24,307 nucleotides of DNA, taken from NCBI GenBank assembly GCA_003164275.1, contig PLSY01000265.1:12212-36518 (forward strand), in the 5' to 3' direction. Numbering within the stretch: the stretch's first letter is position 1; each line of letters starts with the position of its first letter. Of this stretch, positions 7,842-15,248 are shown piece by piece. The notes under the pieces were generated by a model that was given only the letters and a program-made list of their open reading frames with translations, was not told the DNA's origin and searched no databases. The translations under genes and the position numbers were made by a program. Source of the DNA: Acidimicrobiaceae bacterium (GTDB lineage: Bacteria > Actinomycetota > Acidimicrobiia > Acidimicrobiales > RAAP-2).

Positions 7842-8792
7842 ATGAAGTGGATAGTGGCGACCGTCGGATCGGTTCTGACGGTGTCATTGGTGGCCGCCCT
7901 CCTGATGGCCGGCACGGCTCATGGCGCCACCTCGGGATCCGGCTCGGACGGGGGTGGAACCGTGACGGTCGGGGCTGGCGACGGCGAAACGACTGTCGGT
8001 GGTACCGGCATTGGTGCCGGGGGTGCGGCCTCGAAAGGTCCCTCGGGTGCCTCAGGGTCGCCCGGGAGCCCGTGGACGTGCAGCGATCAGTCCCTTGCCC
8101 TGAACGACGAAGGATTCCCGCCGGGCGGACCGACTCCCGGAGGCTGGTTCTCGGTGACCTGCATCGACTCGCTGACCGGGGCGACCACCACCAACACCGA
8201 ATGGATCACCGACCAAACCACGCCCACGCCAGCCCCGGCGACCGTCGATCCAGAGGTCCTCGCCCTCCAGGCTGAGCACTCACTCTCGCTGCCCCGACCT
8301 GTGACCCACTTCAACCCGAGCGGGGTGTCGGTAGTCAATCTGCCTACGTGGCTGTGGATCGACGCCGAGGCATGGCATTCGCAGACCGTTTCCGCCACGG
8401 CGGGAACGGTGAGCGTCACTGCGGTGGCGACTCCGAGGTCGGTGTCGTGGTCCATGGGCGACGGGACTGTCGTCACGTGCAAGGGCCCCGGCATCGCCTA
8501 CGACACCACCAAGTCGTCACAGGCACAGGTGACGGACTGCGAGCACACCTACACCACGACCTCGGCCGGCCAGCCGACCACTGACGGCAAGGACAACGGC
8601 AATGCCTTCACCGTCACGGCCACCGTGGCCTGGTCAGTGGCGTGGACAGTCACAGGGGCCCTGGGTGGCGGGGAGCTGCCCGACCTGGACACCTCGACGT
8701 CGTCGACGCTCAGGGTGGAACAGGTGGAGAGCATCAACGAGCTGGCCTCGTTTAGGCGACCCGAAACGGTCGACCTCGGACGTCGACCATGA
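7842..8792 (+). CDS. Exported PKD-like protein, first gene of the Tad locus
   Basis: This is a 316-residue protein of unknown biochemical role. It has a Sec signal peptide (residues 1-28, hydrophobic core SVLTVSLVAALLMAG, likely cut after AHG), a Gly/Ser/Thr-rich linker (29-78), then a Cys-containing region with a conserved-looking VNLPTWLWID segment and a PKD-like beta fold marked by VSWSMGDGTVVTCKGPG (201-217). Four cysteines (80, 107, 213, 233) could form two disulfides outside the cell. Similar exported proteins are, as I recall, found beside actinobacterial Tad genes. I chose ATG 7842 because the signal peptide starts there; the frame is open back to 7659, and GTG 7827 is an alternative. 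The stop overlaps the next start as ATGA. A pilus-associated or wall-associated role is inferred. Confidence 0.8.
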   Translation: MKWIVATVGSVLTVSLVAALLMAGTAHGATSGSGSDGGGTVTVGAGDGETTVGGTGIGAGGAASKGPSGASGSPGSPWTCSDQSLALNDEGFPPGGPTPGGWFSVTCIDSLTGATTTNTEWITDQTTPTPAPATVDPEVLALQAEHSLSLPRPVTHFNPSGVSVVNLPTWLWIDAEAWHSQTVSATAGTVSVTAVATPRSVSWSMGDGTVVTCKGPGIAYDTTKSSQAQVTDCEHTYTTTSAGQPTTDGKDNGNAFTVTATVAWSVAWTVTGALGGGELPDLDTSTSSTLRVEQVESINELASFRRPETVDLGRRP

Positions 8793-9550
8793 CGTCCATG
8801 CTCGACCGGCGATCAGCACCCGAGACTCGGCCTTCCGGATGGACGGAGCGTGTCCCGGTCGTCGCCCGCTCGAGGCGACCTCTGCTGGTCGTGGCTTCTG
8901 GCCTCGTCGTGGCGGTCAGCATCGCCATCTTCGCCAGCCTCTACTCCTCGGCCAACCGCCAGACGTCGGTGCTCGTCGTCGTGGCCACCATCGAACAGGG
9001 GCAGAGCATCACGGCCAGTGATCTCGGTGAGGCCAGCGTGTCCATCTCGAGCGGTGTCGAACCCGTTGCCGTGTCCGATGCCTACCAGTTGTCGGGCAAA
9101 CGGGCATCGGTGACCATTCCTGCCGGGTCCCTACTGACCATGGCTGACGTGAGCGAAGGACCGGCAGTAGCCCCAGGCGACGCCGTCGTCGGCATCGCTT
9201 TGAAGGCCGGTCAGCTTCCGGCCGGAGGGGTGAAGGCGGGCGATCACGTCATGATGGTGCTGACCAACAGCCCGGGGACGGCGGTGACGGGCATGGCCAC
9301 CGCAGGGGGCAGTTCGGCCAGCGACGCATCGACCACCGGGGTACTCATCCCTCGTGCCACCGTGTTCGACGTGGATCTACCGGCGGCGAACTCGTCGGAT
9401 GCCTCGCTACTGGTGTCGGTCGAAGTGACCCAGAAGGTGGCGGCCGATGTGGCCACTGCGGCTGCCGCCGACCAAGTCAGCCTGGTTCTGCTGCCGACGG
9501 GGGCCACTGAGCCGCCGGCAGGTGGTTCGACGGCGAGCGGGTCGGGATGA
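8789..9550 (+). CDS. cpaB: CpaB/RcpC-like SAF-domain pilus assembly protein
   Basis: The 253-residue product has a basic N-terminus, one membrane segment (about residues 31-52, PLLVVASGLVVAVSIAIFAS) and an extracytoplasmic SAF domain starting at about 59 (VLVVVATIEQGQSITASDLG, then KRASVTIPAGSLLTMADVS, about 103-121). This is the pattern of CpaB/RcpC proteins of Tad pili, which in diderms help the secretin; in a monoderm the partner is unknown. The C-terminal half (VVGIALKAGQLPAGGVKAGDHV) also fits the family, and the tail is Gly/Ser-rich. It overlaps both neighbours by 4 bases (ATGA at each end). The symbol is by analogy. Confidence 0.82.
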   Translation: MTSMLDRRSAPETRPSGWTERVPVVARSRRPLLVVASGLVVAVSIAIFASLYSSANRQTSVLVVVATIEQGQSITASDLGEASVSISSGVEPVAVSDAYQLSGKRASVTIPAGSLLTMADVSEGPAVAPGDAVVGIALKAGQLPAGGVKAGDHVMMVLTNSPGTAVTGMATAGGSSASDASTTGVLIPRATVFDVDLPAANSSDASLLVSVEVTQKVAADVATAAAADQVSLVLLPTGATEPPAGGSTASGSG

Positions 9551-10488
9551 CCACGATCTGCTTTGCCTCCGTCAAAGGTGCTCCTGGGGTGACCACGCTC
9601 ACAACCCTGGTCGGAGCGGCATGGCCTACCGACCGACGGGCCCTTGTTGCTGAGTGTGACCCGAGCGGAAGCGACTTGGCTGTCCGCTTTCAGCTTTCGG
9701 CCAAGTGCGGTTGGTCCTCGTTCGCGGCAGCCGCCCGGAGGCTCGACGGAGCACCACCCCTGCTCCCGCACCTCCAGAATCTCCCCGGTGGTCTTGTCGC
9801 CATGGTCGGACCGCGGTCCCCCTTACCACCTGAGTCAGTTCCGAGGTTGGTCGATCTGGCCATCGAGGCAGCTTCGAGAGACGATGCGTGGGACCTACTG
9901 ATCGATCTTGGACGGCTCCCGGTGCATAGCCCCTACCTCGATTGGCTGGACCGAGCCGACGTCGTCGTCATCGTCACGGGGACCGATGCCGCCTCGGTAC
10001 TGCACGTCCATGACCGGTCGGGCGACCTCTTGTCCCGCTGCGCCGAGCGATTGGGACTGGTGCTGGTCGGAGAGGCGGGTTACGGCGGACACGAGATCGA
10101 AGACTTCACTGGGATGCCCGTGATCGGCCAGGTTCCCGATGATGTCACTGCAGCGGCCGCCCTGGCCGGTCACCCGATCCACCAGCGGCGCCTAGCCCGG
10201 TCATCGTTGCTTCGCTCCGGTCGCCAGATCGCCCTCATATTGAGTGGCGATACCGCTCAGGCAGCTGAACATGAGCCAGGGTCCGAGGAGCCAGCCCCAG
10301 CCGTTCAGGACGCTTGGCCATCGGCCCATGGGTCGGCTGACGAGCGCCAGTCGGGACTGGTCGGCCGCTTGGCCAGGATGCGACCAGGCTTTGTGCGACT
10401 CCCGGCGTCGGTCGGTTCGGTGACGGCCGGGACAACCGAGTCGACGGAGGAGCCGACGCCCGCTTCCTCCGAGCAGGTGACACGGTGA
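9547..10488 (+). CDS. tadZ: TadZ/CpaE-like MinD/ParA-type protein
   Basis: This 313-residue protein belongs to the ParA/MinD-like ATPase group; TadZ proteins localise the Tad machine in the cell. The P-loop position reads KGAPGVTT (residues 10-17): the deviant-Walker signature lysine is kept, but the second lysine of the usual GKT is Val, an atypical P-loop of the kind known in TadZ/CpaE proteins. ECDPSGSDLAVRF follows as the Walker A' region, and LLIDLGRLP and VVVIVTGTDAAS are further landmarks. The last 80 or so residues are Glu/Pro/Ser-rich and probably flexible. It starts in an ATGA overlap and ends in a GTGA overlap with the tadA-like gene. Confidence 0.82.
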   Translation: MTTICFASVKGAPGVTTLTTLVGAAWPTDRRALVAECDPSGSDLAVRFQLSAKCGWSSFAAAARRLDGAPPLLPHLQNLPGGLVAMVGPRSPLPPESVPRLVDLAIEAASRDDAWDLLIDLGRLPVHSPYLDWLDRADVVVIVTGTDAASVLHVHDRSGDLLSRCAERLGLVLVGEAGYGGHEIEDFTGMPVIGQVPDDVTAAAALAGHPIHQRRLARSSLLRSGRQIALILSGDTAQAAEHEPGSEEPAPAVQDAWPSAHGSADERQSGLVGRLARMRPGFVRLPASVGSVTAGTTESTEEPTPASSEQVTR

Positions 10489-11870
10489 CGGTGGAGCTGG
10501 CCGCAGCCGTTCGGGCACTGGTCGCCGAGGATCTGGCCAGTCCGACCGCCGCACTCCTGGCCGGAGACGATCGACGTGAGTACGCCCGCCAACAGGTCTT
10601 CGCCCACCTGGACCGACTGGCCGACCAACCGATCGGGTCAGCCGACGCTGACCGCCTCTACGACGACGAGCAGGAACTCGCCCAGATGGTCCTCGATGCC
10701 CTGTTCGGCATGGGAGGACTGCAGGCACTGGTGGACGACCCCGACATCGAGAACATCGACATCAACGGGTACGACCGGGTGTGGGCCACCTATGCCGACG
10801 GATCCAAGCGGCTCATGGCGCCGGTCGCCTCGAGTGACCAAGAGCTGGTCGATGTGGTCCGGTCGGCAGCCAGTCGATTCGGTCTGTCCGAGCGGCGGTT
10901 CGACCTCGCCCGGCCCGAACTGGACCTGCGACTCCCCGACGGAAGCCGTCTGTCGGCGCTGATGGCCGTGTCCACGCGGCCGGCCGTTTCGATCCGCCGC
11001 CACCGCTTCGCTGATCTGTCCCTCGACGACCTCGTCGATCTCGGAACCATGGGCGACGAGACCGCCTCGTTGCTCGGCGCAGCGGTCAGGGCTCGCAAGA
11101 ACATCGTCATCTCGGGCGCCATGAACTCGGGAAAGACGACGATGCTTCGCGCATTGGCGGCAGAGATCGCTCCTCGCGAACGTATCGTCACGATTGAGCA
11201 AGCCTTCGAGTTGGGCCTTGACGCCAACGCTGACCGTCACCCGGACATGGTCGCGGTCGAGGCCCGACCGGCCAACGTCGAAGGGGAAGGGTTGATCTCG
11301 GTGGCGGACCTGGTTCGCCGAGCGCTGCGCATGAACGCCGACCGGGTCATCGTCGGAGAGGTCCTCGGGGACGAGGTGCTACCGATGCTCAACGCCATGA
11401 GCCAAGGACGCTCGGGCTCAATGTGTACGATCCACGCCAACTCGTCGTCCGGGGTATTCCGCCGCATCGCCTCGTATGCCGTCCAGGCTCCTGAACGGCT
11501 GCCCCTGGAAGCGAGCAACCTGTTGATCGCCGGCTCCATCAACTTCGTCGTCCATCTGGACAGCGAGGCATTGGATAGAGCCGGTACCGGCGGTCCGGAG
11601 GACCGACGGGTCGACCGGTGGGATGAGGGGGACGGTCTCGATGACCAGTCGTCACTCCACTTCCCGGCCCAGAGTTCCCGGCAGCGCTTCGTGTCCTCGA
11701 TCCGGGAGGTGGTCGACGCCGAGGGGGTGCAGGTGATCTCCAACGAGATCGCTCGCCCCGGCGCTGATCGCCGCGCTGTCATGGCCACTCCTCTTCGCGT
11801 CGAGACGTTTCGCGAACTGGTCAACTTCGGCTACGAACCCAGTGGCTCGATGCTCGATGGGCTCGGATGA
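10485..11870 (+). CDS. tadA: TadA/CpaF-type secretion ATPase
   Basis: This is the cytoplasmic hexameric ATPase that drives pilus assembly (GspE/VirB11 superfamily). The 461-residue product has an N-terminal helical domain, a PAS-like region with the CpaF signature DPDIENIDINGYDRVW (85-100), then Walker A GAMNSGKTT (211-219), an Asp-box region IVTIEQAFELGL (234-245), Walker B RVIVGEVLGDE (287-297) and a His box CTIHANS (314-320). In most CpaF proteins Walker B continues VRGGE rather than VLGDE. A charged insertion of roughly 35 residues (about 362-398, rich in Asp, Arg and Gly) lies near the C-terminus. The start is GTG in a GTGA overlap with tadZ; the stop overlaps tadB as ATGA. Confidence 0.93.
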   Translation: MTVELAAAVRALVAEDLASPTAALLAGDDRREYARQQVFAHLDRLADQPIGSADADRLYDDEQELAQMVLDALFGMGGLQALVDDPDIENIDINGYDRVWATYADGSKRLMAPVASSDQELVDVVRSAASRFGLSERRFDLARPELDLRLPDGSRLSALMAVSTRPAVSIRRHRFADLSLDDLVDLGTMGDETASLLGAAVRARKNIVISGAMNSGKTTMLRALAAEIAPRERIVTIEQAFELGLDANADRHPDMVAVEARPANVEGEGLISVADLVRRALRMNADRVIVGEVLGDEVLPMLNAMSQGRSGSMCTIHANSSSGVFRRIASYAVQAPERLPLEASNLLIAGSINFVVHLDSEALDRAGTGGPEDRRVDRWDEGDGLDDQSSLHFPAQSSRQRFVSSIREVVDAEGVQVISNEIARPGADRRAVMATPLRVETFRELVNFGYEPSGSMLDGLG

Positions 11871-12715
11871 TCTCGGCGGCAATCGTGGCGTGCGGGCTGG
11901 GTGTCGGCCTCGGAGTAGTTGGCATGGCCGTGTGGTGGGCGATGCCATCCGAGGGGGCGGGGCGGTCAGGGCCGTGGGTGGCGACCCGTGTCCGGGTACG
12001 GGCCCAGGGACCGAGAATCGCTTTCGCTGCCTGTGCCGCGGTGGTCGTCGGCGTTGCCACGGGTTGGCCGGTCGCCGCGCCGATAGCTGCGGCGGCGGCC
12101 TATGGGCTACCCAAGCTCCTCGACCGAACGGCCGTCGTCTCCATCGAGAAGCTCGAGGCCATCGCCACCTGGACGGAGATGCTCCAAGGGACGCTGGCCG
12201 CATCGGCGGGACTGACCCAGGCGATTGTCGCTACCGCTCCCGTCAGCCCGGCACCCATCCGCGCATCGGCCGGCCGCCTGTCAGCTCGACTGAATGCCGG
12301 CACCCATCCTCGCGACGCCCTCTTGCTCTTCGCCGACGAACTGGGTGACCCCTCCGTCGACCGAGTCGTCTGTGCGCTCGTCCTTGCCGTATCGGCACGT
12401 GCCCAACGCTTGGGCGACTTGCTGTCCGCCCTGGCTGACTCGACCCGCGAAGAGGTCGCCCTCAGGCTCCGCATAGAGACCAGCCGTTCCTCGGTGAGAA
12501 GCGGGGTGAGGACGGTGGTGGTCTTCTCGGTTGCCTTCGCCGCCGGTTTGACGCTGTTGGCCCACGCATACCTCGAGCCGTTCGGCTCGGATGCGGGGCA
12601 GGCCGTCCTCTGTGTGGTCGGCCTGCTCTATGGCGTCGGACTGGCGGCAATGGTTGCCCTGTCCCGACCCCCGGCCCCGGTGCGCCTACTCGGGCACCTG
12701 GTGGCAGACCTGTGA
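11867..12715 (+). CDS. tadB: TadB-like inner-membrane platform protein
   Basis: The 282-residue product fits TadB, one of the two type II secretion F (GspF-like) membrane proteins on which the pilus is built. Hydrophobic segments are seen at about residues 3-25, 51-83, 220-240 and 250-270. Between them lies the cytoplasmic T2SSF domain (about 95-215), with an amphipathic helix AIATWTEMLQGTLAASAGLTQAI and LADSTREEVALRLRIETSRSSVR, typical of the family. It overlaps tadA (ATGA) and tadC (GTGA). Confidence 0.85.
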   Translation: MISAAIVACGLGVGLGVVGMAVWWAMPSEGAGRSGPWVATRVRVRAQGPRIAFAACAAVVVGVATGWPVAAPIAAAAAYGLPKLLDRTAVVSIEKLEAIATWTEMLQGTLAASAGLTQAIVATAPVSPAPIRASAGRLSARLNAGTHPRDALLLFADELGDPSVDRVVCALVLAVSARAQRLGDLLSALADSTREEVALRLRIETSRSSVRSGVRTVVVFSVAFAAGLTLLAHAYLEPFGSDAGQAVLCVVGLLYGVGLAAMVALSRPPAPVRLLGHLVADL

Positions 12716-13614
12716 TGTGGATGGTGCTGGCCGGGGTCCTCTCCGGCTTGGGTGCTACCGGTCTGTACCTGGGACTGAGCACGGCGCAGCCGTCGCTGGC
12801 CTCCATCTCCGCGACGCTGAACCGGCCGGTGGAGGCAACCGCACCGTTCCACGCCAGACGGAACACCGTGGATCACGCGGGAGCGGTGGTGGCGGCCTGG
12901 CTCGAGCAAGGGCCGCTCGTCTCGAAGCAACGATGGGCAGCACTCGCTCCCTTTCTCGCCATCACCGGCGAGCCCATCGAGCAGGTCATGGCCCACTCGC
13001 TGATCCTCGGAGCCGGCGGGCTCATGGTGCCGCCGGTCCTGTGGGCCGCGGCCCAAGGCCTCGGTGTGGCGCTGCCCATCGTGTTCCCCCTGATGCTCAT
13101 CCTCGTCGCCGTCCCGCTCGGGATCACGCTCCCCATCCTGCGACTGGTCAGACGGGGTCGGGAACGCCAGCACCACGCACGTGTCGTACTCGGCTCCTTC
13201 GTCGATCTGGTGGTGCTGAGCCTGGCCGGCGGCGTAGGGGTGGAGGGTGCGTTGTTCGCGGCCTCCCAGGTCAGCGGGGACTGGATGGCTAAGCGGCTGG
13301 CCAGGTCACTTCTCAGGGCCCGGGACGGCGGCTTTTCCCCGTGGGTTGCCCTCGGGGACCTCGGTAGTGAGATCGGTGTCTCCGAGCTGGTCGAGCTCGC
13401 CGCCACCCTGCAACTGGCCGGTACCGAGGGCGCCCGGATCCGTCAGTCCCTGAGCGCCAGGGCCGTCTCGCTTCGCCGCCACGAGCAGGCCGAGGCCGAG
13501 TCGATGGCCAACGCCATGACCGAGCGGCTGTTCCTTCCTGGGGCGCTGTTGCTTGTCGGCTTTCTGGTCTTCATCGGCTATCCGGCGTTCGACCGCATCA
13601 TCGGTGGCTTCTAG
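12712..13614 (+). CDS. tadC: TadC-like inner-membrane platform protein
   Basis: This is the second GspF-type platform protein, 300 residues. Membrane segments are near 1-22, 95-145 (two passes) and 272-295, with the T2SSF domain between about 160 and 270 (FVDLVVLSLAGGVGVEGALF, LVELAATLQLAGTEGARIRQ, RRHEQAEAESMANAMTERLF). The last two segments, including the C-terminal LFLPGALLLVGFLVFIGYPA, are classic TadC features. The start is GTG 12712 in a GTGA overlap with tadB; the ATG at 12715 is an equally possible start three bases on. After this gene the tight packing breaks for 135 bases. Confidence 0.87.
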   Translation: MMWMVLAGVLSGLGATGLYLGLSTAQPSLASISATLNRPVEATAPFHARRNTVDHAGAVVAAWLEQGPLVSKQRWAALAPFLAITGEPIEQVMAHSLILGAGGLMVPPVLWAAAQGLGVALPIVFPLMLILVAVPLGITLPILRLVRRGRERQHHARVVLGSFVDLVVLSLAGGVGVEGALFAASQVSGDWMAKRLARSLLRARDGGFSPWVALGDLGSEIGVSELVELAATLQLAGTEGARIRQSLSARAVSLRRHEQAEAESMANAMTERLFLPGALLLVGFLVFIGYPAFDRIIGGF

Positions 13615-13749
13615 CCGTGGTCGCCCCGACAGTCCGAGGAGGCAGACAGCTGAGCACCAGCCAGTCGTCCCAGCTGCCCCCGCCACGGCGCTCACGCCGC
13701 CCCCATGACGGCCTAGATCCTGCACTACCAACGAAAGGGAACAGCGACA
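13615..13749 (+). promoter_or_regulatory. Pilin leader: half-site, hairpin and strong ribosome-binding site
   Basis: This 135-base gap precedes the pilin gene and is the only sizeable one inside the Tad locus. It contains a short GC hairpin CGGCG-CTCA-CGCCG (13686-13699), the 10-mer TGCACTACCA (13721-13730) that also forms the left half of the dyad at 7737-7753, and the ribosome-binding site GAAAGGGA (13733-13740). No gene is seen in it. A separate pilin promoter or an mRNA processing/stability element would fit the need for high pilin output, but this is inferred. Confidence 0.4.
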
Positions 13750-13941
13750 ATGTTGAACGAAGTGATGATCGTCTGGTCGTACCTGCGAGCCCGTGTCGAG
13801 TCCCGGGGCGGATGGGGCGAAGATGGAACAGTGGTGGAAAAGGTGATCCTCACCGCCATCTTCGCCGCCTTGGCCATTGCCGTCGGCGCAATCATCGTCG
13901 ACAAGGTGACGACGAAGGCCAACTCCATCAATCTCAACTAG
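13750..13941 (+). CDS. flp: Flp-type major pilin candidate
   Basis: A 63-residue protein at the expected place for the Tad pilin, between tadC and tadE. It has a 26-residue polar leader containing GWGEDG, then TVVEK and a hydrophobic helix VILTAIFAALAIAVGAIIV (32-50), followed by DKVTTKANSINLN. The layout, polar leader then Glu then hydrophobic helix with a short tail, is that of Flp pilins. The usual Tyr after Glu is replaced by Lys, and counting from the Gly at 26 puts Glu at mature position 4 rather than 5, so the prepilin cut may be before that Gly or the site may be unusual. GAAAGGGA gives a good ribosome-binding site. No prepilin peptidase gene is in the window. Confidence 0.8.
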   Translation: MLNEVMIVWSYLRARVESRGGWGEDGTVVEKVILTAIFAALAIAVGAIIVDKVTTKANSINLN

Positions 13942-13946
13942 GCGCC

Positions 13947-14339
13947 ATTCGGCGTGTCCTGAGAGGCGTCGGCGAGACGGGCTCTTCGACACTCGAGGCC
14001 GTACTGGTCGTCCCGGTAGTGATGCTCGTCCTCTTGGTCGTGATCCAGTTTGCACTTTGGGCCCACGCTTCAGAGGTCACGCAGTTGGCCGCGGCAGTGG
14101 GAGACCGGGCGGCCCGGTCGGCGAACGGCGGCAGCGCTCAAGGATTGGCTCAGGCCGAAACTGTCCTCGGCCGGGCCGGCTCAGGCGTGCAGTCGGGTTT
14201 GGCCGTGGTCTCCGTCACGCCGGACGATCAGGTTCGCGTCACTGTGACCGGCTCGGCCATCTCCATCGTGCCCGGCCTCTCCCTTCCGGTGTCAGCCACC
14301 CAGGTGGGGCCTGTCCAGGAGTTCAGGGGATCCGAGTGA
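13947..14339 (+). CDS. tadE: TadE-like minor pilin (non-standard start)
   Basis: TadE proteins are pseudopilins with a type IV-like N-terminal helix. Here ETGSSTLEAVLVVPVVMLVL is an excellent TadE signature (a Gly-Ser-Ser cleavage region, Glu, then a hydrophobic helix), followed by LLVVIQFALWAHASEVTQLAA and an extracytoplasmic domain. The frame has no ATG, GTG or TTG in front of the signature: the first are GTG 14019 and ATG 14022, inside the helix, which would destroy the protein. I propose ATT at 13947 (giving RRVLRGVGETGSS after Met, 130 residues), with CTG at 13959 as the alternative (126 residues). The pilin stop is only 5 bases upstream of the ATT, so coupled re-initiation is possible. 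The gene ends in a GTGA overlap. Confidence 0.8.
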   Translation: MRRVLRGVGETGSSTLEAVLVVPVVMLVLLVVIQFALWAHASEVTQLAAAVGDRAARSANGGSAQGLAQAETVLGRAGSGVQSGLAVVSVTPDDQVRVTVTGSAISIVPGLSLPVSATQVGPVQEFRGSE

Positions 14340-14758
14340 AGGCCTTGTCGACCCGCAGTGACCGGGGGAGCCTGACCGTCGAGTTGGTGGTGATCACCCC
14401 GGTCTTGTTTCTTTTGGCCACCATGGTGGTGGCCTTTGGCCGGGTGGGGTCCTGTCGACAGTCCATCGAGGAGTCGGCAAGGGCCGGAGCGGAGACTGCG
14501 GCAGTGCAGCCCAGCGCGTCGGCGGCCATATCGTCGGCGGCAGTCGAGGGTGCCGTCGGTACCTCCATGGGCGATCGCTCCTGCACCCATCTCCGGGTAA
14601 CCACCGATGTCAGCCATTTTTACCCAGGCGGTGAGGTGGTGGTGACGGTGGCCTGCCAGGTGGCCCTGTCGGACCTGGCCATCCCGGGCATGCCCGGGGA
14701 AACGAGTGTCAGCGCATCGGCGACCGCACCGATTGACCCCTTCCGTGAGGTGCACTGA
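14336..14758 (+). CDS. TadE/TadF-like minor pilin
   Basis: A 140-residue protein with the same plan as the preceding TadE: short basic leader MKALSTRSDRGS, then LTVELVVITPVLFLLATMVVA (Glu followed by the TadE Pro-containing hydrophobic helix), then FGRVGSCRQSIEESARAGAETAA and an extracytoplasmic beta-rich domain. Cysteines are seen at SCRQS, SCTHL and VACQV. The start is GTG in a GTGA overlap with the first tadE. Two tadE-like genes in tandem are usual in Tad loci, where the second is often called tadF. It probably supports pilus initiation or stability. Confidence 0.8.
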   Translation: MKALSTRSDRGSLTVELVVITPVLFLLATMVVAFGRVGSCRQSIEESARAGAETAAVQPSASAAISSAAVEGAVGTSMGDRSCTHLRVTTDVSHFYPGGEVVVTVACQVALSDLAIPGMPGETSVSASATAPIDPFREVH

Positions 14759-14759
14759 G

Positions 14760-15248
14760 GTGGGTACCGACCCGACGATCGGGTCCGGCCGGCGGAGTGA
14801 CGGTAGGGACACCGCCCGGCGTGTCCCTTGGCGCCTGAGCGGTGCTGGTCAACAAGGCTCGATCAGTGCATTCGTCGTCCTGCTGCTTGTGGCCATCATG
14901 GCCCTTATGGGACTGGTGGTCGACGGCGGCTCGGCGATGTCCGCACAGCAGTCGGCATACGACGAGGCCGAGCAAGCGGCCCGGGCTGGGGCCGGTGAGC
15001 TTTCGGTCGATGGCCTGAGGTCGGGAGTGGTGACGTTGGATGACAGCGCGGCCGTGTCGAAGGCCATGGCCTTCACTGTGGCCGCCGGTCACCGCGGGAC
15101 GGCAACGGCCGCTGATGGCACGGTCCGCGTGGAGATCCACTATCGGATTGCCACGGACATCCTCGGGATCATCGGCATCGACACCCTTCCCGTGTCGGCG
15201 TCGGCGTCGGCCACCGACGTGCACGGCGTAACCACAGGCCAGCCGTGA
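14760..15248 (+). CDS. TadE/G-like pilus-assembly protein, short form
   Basis: The 162-residue product has a basic N-terminal stretch of about 35 residues, then QQGSISAFVVLLLVAIMALM and GLVVDGGSAMSAQQSAYDEA, the signature of the TadE/G-like Tad N-terminal domain. The remaining part (about 100 residues) is extracytoplasmic. The long TadG proteins of diderms carry a von Willebrand factor A domain; that domain is missing here, as in many actinobacterial loci. The start is GTG 14760, one base after the previous stop; it ends in a GTGA overlap with the LysM/BTAD gene. The upstream frame is open to 14706 but lies inside the previous gene. Confidence 0.78.
   Translation: MGTDPTIGSGRRSDGRDTARRVPWRLSGAGQQGSISAFVVLLLVAIMALMGLVVDGGSAMSAQQSAYDEAEQAARAGAGELSVDGLRSGVVTLDDSAAVSKAMAFTVAAGHRGTATAADGTVRVEIHYRIATDILGIIGIDTLPVSASASATDVHGVTTGQP

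Noticed and set aside
13617..13946. Long frame from GTG 13617 reading into tadE
   Set aside because: It runs through the pilin gene in another frame and yields an Arg/His-rich sequence; only the part after about 13947 is TadE-like.
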